Source: Cydia pomonella
Taxonomy: Eukaryota > Arthropoda > Insecta > Lepidoptera > Tortricidae
Reading direction: 5' to 3'
DNA length: 64,000 nucleotides
Assembly: GCF_033807575.1 (NCBI RefSeq)
Contig: NC_084717.1
Location: 10,355,692-10,419,691, forward strand
The number at the start of each line of letters is the position of its first letter. The stretch's first letter is position 1. The notes beneath the pieces are model-generated. The model was not told the DNA's origin and did no database searches. It saw only the letters and a list, made by a program, of their open reading frames with translations. The position numbers and the translations under genes are program-made. This document shows, piece by piece, positions 10,888 through 20,241 of this stretch.

Positions 10888-11455
10888 CTATTTTCTGTTC
10901 TCATACCTAGTAATAGGTAATTATATATAAATCAGACTATAATTAATCATAGTGTTATGTTATTGTTAGGTACTAAAGTAAGTATTTACTCTCAATTAAA
11001 GGGTAAAAATAAGGCAGTCATCTTAGATTCCTTAACATTTAGAATTATCTTAAACATTTTTAAAGAAAACAAAATTAAACTATTTTCTATTCTCATACCT
11101 AGTAGTAAGTAATTATGTATAAATCAGACTATTGTCAATCACAGTGTTATTCTTAGGATCTTAAGTATTTACTGTCAATAAAATGGTCAAAATTAGGTAG
11201 TCATTTTAAATTCCTTAAACATTTAGAATTATCTTAAACATTTTTCAAAAGCAACAAAATTAAACTATTTTCTATTCTCATACCTAGTAGTAAGTTATTA
11301 TATATAAATCAGACTATAATCAATCACAGTGTTTTTGTTAGGTTCTTAAGTAAGTGTTAACTGTCAATAAAATGGTAAAAATTAGCCAGTCACCTGAGAT
11401 TCCTTAAATATTTATAAATATCTTAAACATTTTTCAAAGAAAACAAAATTAAACT
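10888..11455. repeat. three tandem units of about 185-192 bp inside the hAT element
   Basis: Units begin CTATTTTCTGTTCTCATACC or CTATTTTCTATTCTCATACC at 10888, 11080 and 11265. Each contains ATAAATCAGACTAT and a block ending ATCTTAAACATTTTT. Confidence 0.8.
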
Positions 11456-11540
11456 TTTTTACCAAAAAATATTTAAAAATAATATCTCTTTCCGAGTACC
11501 TACCTATTCATAAAATATGGCGTAACCAAAGTTTAGCTTT

Positions 11541-11906
11541 TTAAGAGCTTTTAGCTCTCTCTTCTCTATAATAGGACCTTAAAAACAACAGTGCATCTAG
11601 ACTTTTGTCACTCAAACGAGATCTTATTTTGTTGCATAACAAACCTGCCGAAGAGAAAACTCTTTCTGGCTCAACACTGGTTGGCGGAATCGTTAATAGA
11701 TGGTCATATGCCTGAGACAAGTAACGCCCACGATCTCCTCCATTCTCAAAGAGAGCCATTTCAATCCTAACATTCGTAAAGAGATCTTCATGAGCAGAAG
11801 ATCTAACGCGTTTTTCACTAACAGCCTTTGCAAGCTCAGCATTTAACTCATCGCCTTTTTCGCCAACAGCGAGCGAGTGTAGGTAGTTATTGGTAATATC
11901 GAGCAC
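11541..11906 (-). pseudogene. hAT transposase C-terminal dimerisation domain, fragment
   Basis: A 121-residue open frame whose C-terminal half contains LLTIPPTSVEPERVFSSAGL and then RSRLSDKSLDALLFLRSYY. This is the conserved hAT C-terminal dimerisation domain (usual pattern P-x-S-x-x-x-E-R-x-F-S-x-x-G ... R-x-x-L ... L). The catalytic RNase-H-like core and the BED zinc finger, which should precede it, are absent from the surrounding element. It is therefore a fragment of a transposase of normally 500-700 residues. It lies antisense to the host THAP gene, inside its intron, and is not expected to be active. Confidence 0.85.
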
Positions 11907-13180
11907 ACCATTAATTTCGCGCGTTATTTATTTTAACGCTGAATTATTCACGTTAGTTTTGAATGTTTGAATAGTAGAAAGTGTGGAAAATTAAAGTAAG
12001 AGTAAATAAGTAAATAGTAGTGTGAATCGCTTAATAAAAATAAAATTCCCGAAAGTACCGAAAGAACCGGGAATCAAATTTGGTTTCCCGGTTCCATTTT
12101 ACTGACAAAAGAACCGGGAATTCCCGGTACTTTCGAGACCGGGATTTCCCGGTTCTGAACCCTACTTGTGTGTTGCCAACGTGTGCTGCCTTTCGTTGCC
12201 GGTTAAATTATTATATATGGTAAATATTTACATTGTATTTATAAGTAAAATTTATCTCGATATACTTCTTAGGTCAAATGCTAACCGCCGTCTAAATATT
12301 CACCCGTATCGAATTTACACACTGTGTAGTATCGAGGTAGGTATACTACTTTATAAGTTTTGTTTATTTGTTGATATCTATGTATAAGTTCCATCATCTT
12401 TGAAAACTATATTTAGATTAAGTAGGTAACATCCATGGTAATTATTAATTAATATAAAAACAAATTTTATTCTGAATTATAAATTTTAATTAGTTAGGTA
12501 AATGTGCTTTCTGGGTAACTAATACTTTTATGACAGCATGCAAATAAAATGCTTACCTAATAATAACGCTTAACTATAGACTATAGATATTCTAAAATTT
12601 GGAAAAAAGCAAATTACTAATATTTTATTAGTTACCTACTCTCCCTGTTTCTTTGAATAGCCTGCCTATTGCCTAACCTAGCTTTTCGCGCATAAATTTT
12701 TCAAACTTTCTGTAATTTTTGAATAATTTTATTGTATTGTTGCTATCATGGACGTATAACCGTAAAGTTTAAGTTTAATATTTTTTCTTTAGGTAGTCTT
12801 TGCTTAAGCTTGCTTTTTATATAATTAACCTTTGCTGTTTTGGGTTTAATATTCTATAGTTTTAAATTAAGTACATATATAAATTGTATTTTAGCTGATA
12901 TGCGTGATTTTAGGCAGATACCAGCAGCAGAAATTTTCTTAATAGGTTAGGTAGTATAAATAATCAGAGTTCAAAAATAATTTTTTAAGAGGCTAAGAGC
13001 GTAAGAAGAGTAAGAACCTCGCCCGCTTAGCAACTTATGCTGCGGTTTGTACCCAAATAGAGGGGAAGTACGAACAAAATGACAGGCTGTTTTGTTTTTG
13101 AACCGTATCTCATTATTAAAAGTAATTATAATTAATTTCAGTTATTAATACTGATGATAGGTTTATTGACTAACATTAAC

Positions 13181-13342
13181 ACAGCCTTTTAATTGAATAT
13201 AAATAATATTACAGGATATATTCAGAAAAGTGTACAGGAGTGAAAAAAAAAACCATTTTGGCCACAGCCTTTTAATTGAATAGAAACAATATTAAAGGAT
13301 ATATTCAGAAAAATATACAGGAATGGAAAAAAACCATTTTGT
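13181..13342. repeat. two-copy tandem duplication of about 80 bp
   Basis: CACAGCCTTTTAATTGAATA begins both copies (about 13181 and 13263). Each runs through GGATATATTCAGAAAA and GTACAGGAGTG/ATACAGGAATG to a poly-A then CCATTTTG. The copies differ by several substitutions. Confidence 0.8.
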
Positions 13343-13680
13343 CCATATGGTATGGGTAAAGTGATACACTAAGCATGGACATAATGGTATATTAAAATTC
13401 TAAGGATATAGTTTACAAAAAAAATTGTTTGGTCTCCTTGAACATCAGCACATGAAGCACGAGCGACAATTTTTACATCGTTACCAGCTTTCACCGGGTT
13501 TAGAATTTAGAACGGAATTAAAGTTCAATGGAATTATTATAAGGCAGGTTGCAAAAGGCAGAATGGCAGACAGCCCGCCAATTTGGAAATAAGCCCACTG
13601 TGTCATTTTGACTGTATTTCCCCTACCTTGATTTAACGGTATTTCCTAAAAAATCAATGGAACTATTTTCTTTGTTACAG

Positions 13681-16003
13681 ACAACATGAGTGGCTAAAAG
13701 TTATAGGTAGATATGATTTGATAATTCAAGCTCGCATACACCCTAAAAGTTTCTACGTCTGCTCGTCACATTTCGAGGATGAAGACCTAAAATGTACCAG
13801 CCTTCTTTTACCCGGCGCTTTACCTAGCCGGCACCTCCCAGAAACAACATTAACTGATACACCAACACGCACCCAAACAGATAAATCTTCATTTAATTGG
13901 GGAAACGTCACTCTTGACCCACCAGACAATCAAAAGGTTTTAGAATTTAAAGATGATGAACAGCCTCAAAATGATGTCCCACTTGGATTGCAAGACGAGC
14001 TTACTAGAAACATGTGTAAATTAATGAAGGAGCAAACTATAGTCGATAAAGATAGAAGTAGTAAGGAATTCTTATTTTATGCGTTAAATTTGTATCTTTT
14101 GAATCCACAAATCTATTATTTCATAAGAGAAGCATTAAATCTGCCGAGCGAAAAGATTTTTAGACAAATTAAATTGAAGCTAACTCCAAAGCTAGACAAT
14201 CGAATTTTGGATTGCATATCTTCGAAATTGAAATCATTTCCTGACAAAGCGAAATACTGCACAGTTTGCATAGAAACCGTTAATTTAAAGAATAATATGT
14301 ACTATGACATATCGAATGACGAATTAGTAGGTCTTCAGGAAATAAACGGAATAAAGACTGATGAGTTGGCTCGTATGGCGTACGTGGTCATGCTGCGGAG
14401 TATCCTGGTCAAGTGGGACCAGCCCGTCACCTACTGCTTGCTAGGCGGTATTAAGCATGTCGCGCAACTCGAATCTTGGGTAGACGGAATTATCACTAGC
14501 CTTTTAGACATTGGATTCGAAGTTATGGCCTTAGTTACCAACCAAGGAAGCGGTGTTAAAAAATTTGCGACCGAAATAAAAGGCATAACGCCAAAGAAAC
14601 ACTATTTTGTGGTAAATAACAAGAAAATATATTACATTGTTGATTTTCCGCAGTTGTTAAATTATGTAAGGACTAATTTGGGTTCAAAAGACATAAGTTA
14701 TAATAATAAAAGGTTTTCATGGCAATATATTGAGTCATTGTTTCAACTGGAAAGCAAGAAGACACATAAAATTATTCCAAAAATAATAAGCGGGCACGTA
14801 ACGCTCCATAATGTAACGAAGATGGCTACGGTTAAGTATGCGGCAGAAATCTTCAGTAACACTGTGTCAACTGCTATACATGCCTACGTAGATACAAAAG
14901 AGCTACCCGAGGAAGCTAGAGAGACTGCCGACTTCTGCTTGTTTTTAAACAACCTATTTGATGTTCTGAACTCGAGCACATACGATAATGACAATATTTA
15001 CAAACGCGCTCTCGGTTCAAATGAATCTCAGATGAAATTTCTCCAAGAAGCTTTAAATGTTTTTAGTAACTTACAATGGAAGTTAGCTGAACACAAAAAA
15101 GAGACACAGAAAACGAAAAGAGGTAAAAAAGAAATACCGCATAACCATCGTACAACATTTCCGGATGTACAGATAACAATTAATTCGGTTATATCTATCG
15201 CACAAGATTTAAATAAGCTTGGACATAAGCGTTTGCTGACGGAACGATTAAATTTAGAGCCTTTAGACAAGTTTGCAGATTTAGTAAGAGCTGTATCTTC
15301 TAAACGCGAAACGAAGGAAGCTATTAAGCCTTCTGCTATTAAGTTTAGTAGAAACTTTTCCAAACAATTTGTTAAGTATATTCTGACTAAGTCACCGCTT
15401 TCGAACAGACCAAGTGCTTTCCAGAAGTATTTTGAAGATGCGACCCGATTGGAAATAAATAAAATAACAGATATTCCAAGTAGGTCACTGATATTGTTAG
15501 GACAAGGAGAGACTGACTATCGAATGCAATTACCCGAAGATCATCCGACTATTTATGTAGCCAGTTACATATTTTACAAATGCCAAAAGGCGCATAATTG
15601 CAATATGCTTGATTATTACGTCTCCACATTACCAGATTTGGCGAAAACTAAAGTATACGACGTTTACAACAAAAAAGCACCGTTTTACGGCAAACTTAAA
15701 TTGTTGACTTACCCATTTATTCGGTATATCGAGCAGCTCGAGCTTGCTTTTACACAGGTCTTCAATAAAGGTGTTTGGTCGACTCCTGACCATCCCGGGT
15801 CCCAAGCTTTTACCAATCTGAGAACCATACCTTTTCCAGATCCACCTTGCAAGTGCTTCCCGAAGATCTATGCACTAAAATTACTGATCAGGCTGCGTAT
15901 ATATATCACACTGAAAGCGTATAATAAACGAATGAAAACCCAGAACATAAATTTAAGTGAATTTCTTTCAGAGTTGAATAGAGGATTGGAAGTGGTAAAA
16001 TAA
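13681..16003 (+). CDS. THAP9/P-element-transposase-like protein, exon 2 (main exon)
   Basis: Spliced to exon 1 this completes an 805-residue protein ending at TAA 16001-16003. Layout: THAP zinc finger (residues 1 to about 85; ligands C6/7, C11, C59, H62; YVCSSHFEDEDL, LLPGALPSRHLP), a linker, a helical region, then a P-element-type core. The motifs MLRSILVKWDQPVTYCL, FEVMALVTNQGSG and KIYYIVDFPQLLNYVRTNL correspond to the P-element/THAP9 pattern W-x-x-P-V-x-Y ... C-D-Q ... Y-x-x-D-P-P-H-L-L-K-x-x-R-N. ETADFCLFLNNLFDVLNSS matches the later T-A-x-F ... F-D-x-x-N-S segment. Oddities: the usual C-D-Q reads T-N-Q (N319), the expected D-E-M position reads I-E-T (229-231), and D-P-P-H reads D-F-P-Q. 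No flanking terminal inverted repeats were seen. This fits a domesticated or inactive transposase with a retained DNA-binding domain. The true start is in exon 1, not within this exon. Confidence 0.88.
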
Positions 16004-16106
16004 ATGATGCTATTTTAATCTCTATTTTGTTTGATTGTTACTACGTTTCACCTTCTTACTCCTTTTGTAATTACTCGCGACCAGATGCGAGTAATGAAAA
16101 AAATCA

Positions 16107-16112
16107 AATAAA
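16107..16112 (+). promoter_or_regulatory. poly(A) signal AATAAA of the THAP gene
   Basis: AATAAA about 105 bases past the stop codon; the first canonical signal downstream. Confidence 0.5.
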
Positions 16113-16745
16113 AAGTACACAATCCTTAAAAGCAGGCGTAATATACACCCTTTCCGATCTCTGAAACATCTCACCATCATCCTAAAGCGATAGATCTCAC
16201 ATGACAAACATACCTAACTACCTATTTTCTATTGTTATGCTCTGTGGTACAGACATCAACTAGCAATCAAAGGTCGACTCCGAGGAACAAGCATTGGCTG
16301 TAATCAATCAACACCAATAAATGAATTACCGCTTCGAATCCAGTTCGCGCCGGTTACTATTGTGGCGCCATATCAAGACTGAGGCGGAAATCGCACGTAC
16401 GACGCTACTTGCATAACTTTTATTCATCAGAAAGAGCTGCCTTATTTTTGTTATCCTTGTTATTTTCTCAAACATGGACAGAAACATGGTAATGGTATTC
16501 ATGTTTGAGATAATAAGCTGGGAAACATCGTCTTTAATATTACAGTGGTTTATAACATACCTCAAGGTCAAGTACCTGTTACGGAAAGGTAGGTAGGTAG
16601 GTAGGTAGGTAGGTAGGCTTCGATTGTGATGCCAACCTAGTAATTTTAGTATCCATTTTTATATTTTTAAGCTCCCAAAATTCGCAGGACTCCGTTACTT
16701 AGCTGCCCGGTTAAATACGTTAAAAATGTGGTATGACGTATGACA
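16113..16745. other. no gene seen; contains an (AGGT)n microsatellite
   Basis: Short random ORFs only. AGGT is repeated about seven times at 16587-16617. Confidence 0.45.
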
Positions 16746-16949
16746 TGATCTATCAGTGTTGCCAGCGCATAACTCCAATTTCGGACGGTGTGTAATCTGA
16801 AAAGGGACGGTTTTTATGACAATGGGACGAAAACGAACTTGGAATATTTTATCATAGTGTATCTCAATATATGTTTAAAACAAATGTGTATTACTGAATT
16901 TGTATGTGTGTTAAAGTGTGATACTTATGATTTTATGCATTTGTAGATG

Positions 16950-17140
16950 TGCAGAGCCATAGATGGTAGGATCCTACAGATGTGCTATACGCGTGCGTCC
17001 GTGAGGGACAGAACATACGCAACACAGCATGATGATTGGTCGGATATGGTGGGTAACAAATAATCCGACCAATCATCTTGCTCAATTTAAAGTGGGGAAT
17101 TTAAAAAATTCTGAGAATGTGACAAGGACAAACAATAATA
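16950..17140 (+). repeat. dispersed repeat, copy in forward orientation
   Basis: Runs from GAGCCATAGATGGTAGGATC through CGTCCGTGAGGGACAGAACA, GGTGGGTAACAAATAATCCG and GTGACAAGGACAAACAATAA. The same order of motifs occurs on the minus strand at about 57875-57640. Confidence 0.7.
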
Positions 17141-17158
17141 TCGCTTTTTTCATACAAA

Positions 17159-17205
17159 ACGAAAACAACATTAAATATAGACCATATTTAATGTTGTTTT
17201 CGTTT
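17159..17205. repeat. hairpin, about 20-bp stem
   Basis: ACGAAAACAACATTAAATAT and its reverse complement flank a short centre of a few bases. Confidence 0.75.
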
Positions 17206-17523
17206 TTTTTTTCTCAGATTTTGATTTAAGTTTTTGGATATATAGAGTTCCGTTATCTGTACAACTCGAGCGCCACCGTGTCCTCAAAAATATTCTAGCG
17301 AAAACGTATAGAATTTCCGTAAATAAAAGGAAAATTACATACATATTTTTTGTCCTTAATTGAGATTTCGTGTTTATTCTGATCAGAATGGGAAGCCTAA
17401 ACCTACCAATTTTCATATCAATCGAAACCTGAGAAAAAAATAAAAACTGACACATTTACTTACTCATTTTATAAACGTACCTAGTTTCGACGGCGCTATT
17501 TGGGCTATGTATTTGATTCAGGA

Positions 17524-17629
17524 GGCCTACCGCGAACCACGATCGACGTGTTGCCTCTCTGTCGCACTTGTAAATTCGTACGTAAGTCTGATAGGGAGGT
17601 AACACGTCGAACGTGGTTCGCGGTAGGCC
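17524..17629. mobile_element. 106-bp MITE nested in the hAT element
   Basis: GGCCTACCGCGAACCACG plus the following TCGACGTGTT at the left are mirrored at the right (AACACGTCGAACGTGGTTCG then CGGTAGGCC). Related ends (AGGAGGCCTACCGCGAA) occur at 23942 and 24117. Confidence 0.75.
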
Positions 17630-18709
17630 CTCAGATACTATTAGTTAACTTTGTTTTCTCGCAAAATAATCTAGATATGTTCCTCTGAGATAATGTCACA
17701 GATTATCACCTCCTCTGTAAGACTAAAAGTTTATATTCCCAATGCAAACTACATAATGAAATTATAGCAGTTGTACCCAAATAATTACGAAGAAATAGAC
17801 AATTATTTAATTGAATACTTACACAAATACAATAGGATTCACCACGTTACCGAAATTTGCTGTTTCTTTGACCGACCGATCAAATGGTTGTAGGAGAGTT
17901 TCTATACTTTCAACTGAATGAACGCTTTAAAACAAAATAATTTTGGAAAACTTTAAACTTAAGAACGCTCCAAGGAATAAGGGCTCTTAAGTACCTAGAT
18001 CACAGTGTTTCTCTTTGCCTCTCACTAGTCGCTTTTCAAGTTTACAGTCCTCGACGTTACCACAGATAATGGCTATAACAAAACAAACTAAAACTAAACT
18101 AAGGCGAGATGTAGATTAGATACAAACGCGGAAACTATTTTTGTTACGTAAGTTACATTTCTTATGTTGGTACACCTGTCAAACACTATAGGCTACTACA
18201 AAGTGAGATATGAAGCTTTATAAAACTATATATAAGCGAATGCTACACATTCGATATTCGCCGTGGATGGAAGATATTTATCGACCATGTAGCAAAGTAA
18301 ATTGTCATTCGTCACTTTGAAATTAATTATTCTAGGCACTTGATGCGCAAAAGGGACGGTAGCTTGGAAGGGGCGGGAAAGGGACGGTGTGGCATTAAAA
18401 GGGACGGAAAACCGTCCCTTTTAGGACGATCTGGCAACGCTGTGATCTATAAAAGAATTACACTCATACCACGACTAGGGTTAATAGTATGTATTTATAC
18501 TTATTGCTCCTTTTAATTAGAAATACCGACACATTTTAAAGATGATATTCATAAATATCAGCGTAAATGACATTTTCGTTAAATAAAGAACTTTAACTTG
18601 AAATACATAAAGTAAAAAAAAACATATATTTGAGAGAATTGACAAGCTATTCAGTAGCCGCATTTCCCAGGAAAGTAAGTAATTGAAACGCATCTAATAT
18701 GGTTAGGAA

Positions 18710-19212
18710 CCTCTATGTAATATCATGGAGAAATAAGTAAGCTTAGAGTGCTCACTTCATACATCAGTTTCCTTTCTTAATTAATAATAAGTTGTATAGG
18801 AGGTATAGTAAAACGTATTATTACTCGCCCGCTCAAAACTTAATACTTGAATTATATAGCTTAAATTTTATTATACATAAGTTTTCGCAAAGCTCGCTTA
18901 AGACTTGTTATACTTAATAAAATTTTGTTTAGAAATAGAAATATAATAGTACATTACGATACAAGTGCGAGAAACACGACCGAAGGGAGTGTTTTAAATC
19001 GACACGAGTTGGAATTACCTATTCGCACATGTATCGTACAACGTTTTACAGTACATATGGCCCTTTAAATGTTCGACACAGTAACGTAATATGCTACTTC
19101 TCGCACTAGTGCTATAAGTAGCCCCATATGTACTGTAAATTATTTATTGTCTATGTTATTCTAAGTGAGCACGCAAAAGACTCTTAAGCTTACTTATTTC
19201 TCTATGGTAATG
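18710..19212. mobile_element. MITE-like element with nested CACGACCGAAGG repeat
   Basis: Terminal arms containing GAGAAATAAGTAAGCTTA (about 18729) and its reverse complement TAAGCTTACTTATTTCTC (about 19184), with TGCTCACTT/AAGTGAGCAC inside. The interior has ACACGACCGAAGGGAGTGTT and paired GTACATATGG/CCATATGTAC motifs of a second dispersed repeat at about 18950-19140. Confidence 0.6.
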
Positions 19213-19800
19213 TGCAAAGAGCCTTTTCATACCTTTATTGCGTCTATTGAATCGAATCGTAACAATTGAAAATGTAAGTTCACAAATCAGTAAGTAGTTC
19301 AACCAATATTATGAATACGTACCTATCTATATTTCCTTCAACAACAGGCCCCTTGGTAAGGTACGTATTACCCTTGTGGGTTACCTAGTTCTTTATGCTA
19401 TCGCAATCGATGTTAGGTCATCCTGGGTCGTTGTGTTAGTTCTAAAACTAAGTAGGTTGTTTTCTATTTTGTTCGGTTGTCAGTTCTTAAATCGGGGCTA
19501 GCATTTTGAATGCACTCTCTTCCAGGTAAGGTAGAGTAGTCTTAGTAGGTAAGTGGTAATGAAATCTTTCCGTAGTACTAAATAGAGATCTATGATTGAT
19601 AATTTGTATTTGTTTAAAGTGAGCATTTTGTTACTGTTAGCCACGTGCAACGTCACACCCTCCTATTTTAATCACTCAAATCTATAAAATTGGCTTCCAA
19701 ATATCACTACAATATTACACTTTCAGGGTTGAATGGCGCATGTACACAGATTTTAGGTAAGTGGTGTAAATTAAATTGGACACTCCAACATCAACAGCTT
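19213..19800. other. no gene seen
   Basis: AT-rich intergenic sequence with random short ORFs. Confidence 0.4.
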
Positions 19801-20100
19801 TCAGTACAGTCACGTCTGAAAATATCGATACGTACAATGAGCCAAAATATGTATACACGACCTTATTGCCCATATAATATTAAGGTAGCGTAGGTATAGG
19901 GGAGAGGGGGGCAAGACGGGGGACTTAAGGTTTGAAATCGAATAAAAAAAAAAACTTTAATATTTTAAACATTTTTTTATTTTTAGAATCATCTTTGGTA
20001 ATTAGTCTTTTATAATCAATACTCCTTAGGAACTCTAGTGTAATAATAAAATTTAAAAAAATCAACAATCGCAAACCTACCTATCGCCCCATCTGGCCCC

Positions 20101-20186
20101 CCCAGTGGGGTAAGACGGGGCACCCTATGGGTCAAGATGGGGTACACCTACAGGGCAAGATGGGGTACACTTACAGGGCAAGATGA
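20101..20186. repeat. subterminal repeats of the pogo-type element, 3' side
   Basis: Several copies of a GG(T/G)CAAGATGGGGTACAC-type motif in tandem at roughly 21-26-bp spacing, matching the core of the terminal repeat. They are likely transposase-binding sites. Confidence 0.65.
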
Positions 20187-20241
20187 GGCGATAGGAATTT
20201 TTAGTAATTTAAGGAATTGCACGACATTAATCAGTAAAACG

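Larger units (their letters stand above)
10698..12164 (-). mobile_element. hAT transposon remnant with 8-bp target duplication, inside the THAP intron
   Basis: The outer 8-bp CTTGTGTG occurs at 10690-10697 and again at 12165-12172. The element ends are imperfect inverted repeats (TAGTGTTTTCGGAACCGG; right end reversed TAGGGTTCAGAACCGG). Multiple GGAACCGGGA-type subterminal motifs lie next to both ends. The minus-strand coding remnant at 11541-11906 is a hAT dimerisation domain, which confirms the superfamily. About 0.6 kb of the interior is a three-unit tandem repeat (10888-11455). Most of the transposase is missing, so this copy cannot move itself. Confidence 0.85.
10331..13680 (+). other. 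3.35-kb intron of the THAP gene
   Basis: Donor GTAAGA at 10331, acceptor TTTCTTTGTTACAG ending at 13680. It contains a hAT remnant at 10698-12164 and a tandem duplication at 13181-13342. The rest is AT-rich with no further coding sequence visible. Confidence 0.75.
16754..18442. mobile_element. non-autonomous hAT element, 1.7 kb, with 8-bp target duplication
   Basis: Ends CAGTGTTGCCAG...CTGGCAACGCTG are imperfect inverted repeats, flanked by TGATCTAT at 16746-16753 and 18443-18450. AAGGGACGG motifs cluster inside both ends (16803, 16823, 18353, 18373, 18400-18420), as expected for subterminal transposase-binding repeats. There is no transposase frame. The interior carries a dispersed repeat (16950-17140), a long hairpin (17159-17205) and a nested MITE (17524-17629). 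Confidence 0.85.

Noticed and set aside
13718..13720. Start of the THAP gene at 13718
   Set aside because: That codon is TTG in the middle of a THAP finger. The frame continues upstream to the splice acceptor at 13680 and joins the first exon at 10236-10330.
15028..15363. 111-codon minus-strand ORF
   Set aside because: Antisense shadow of the THAP-gene main exon.
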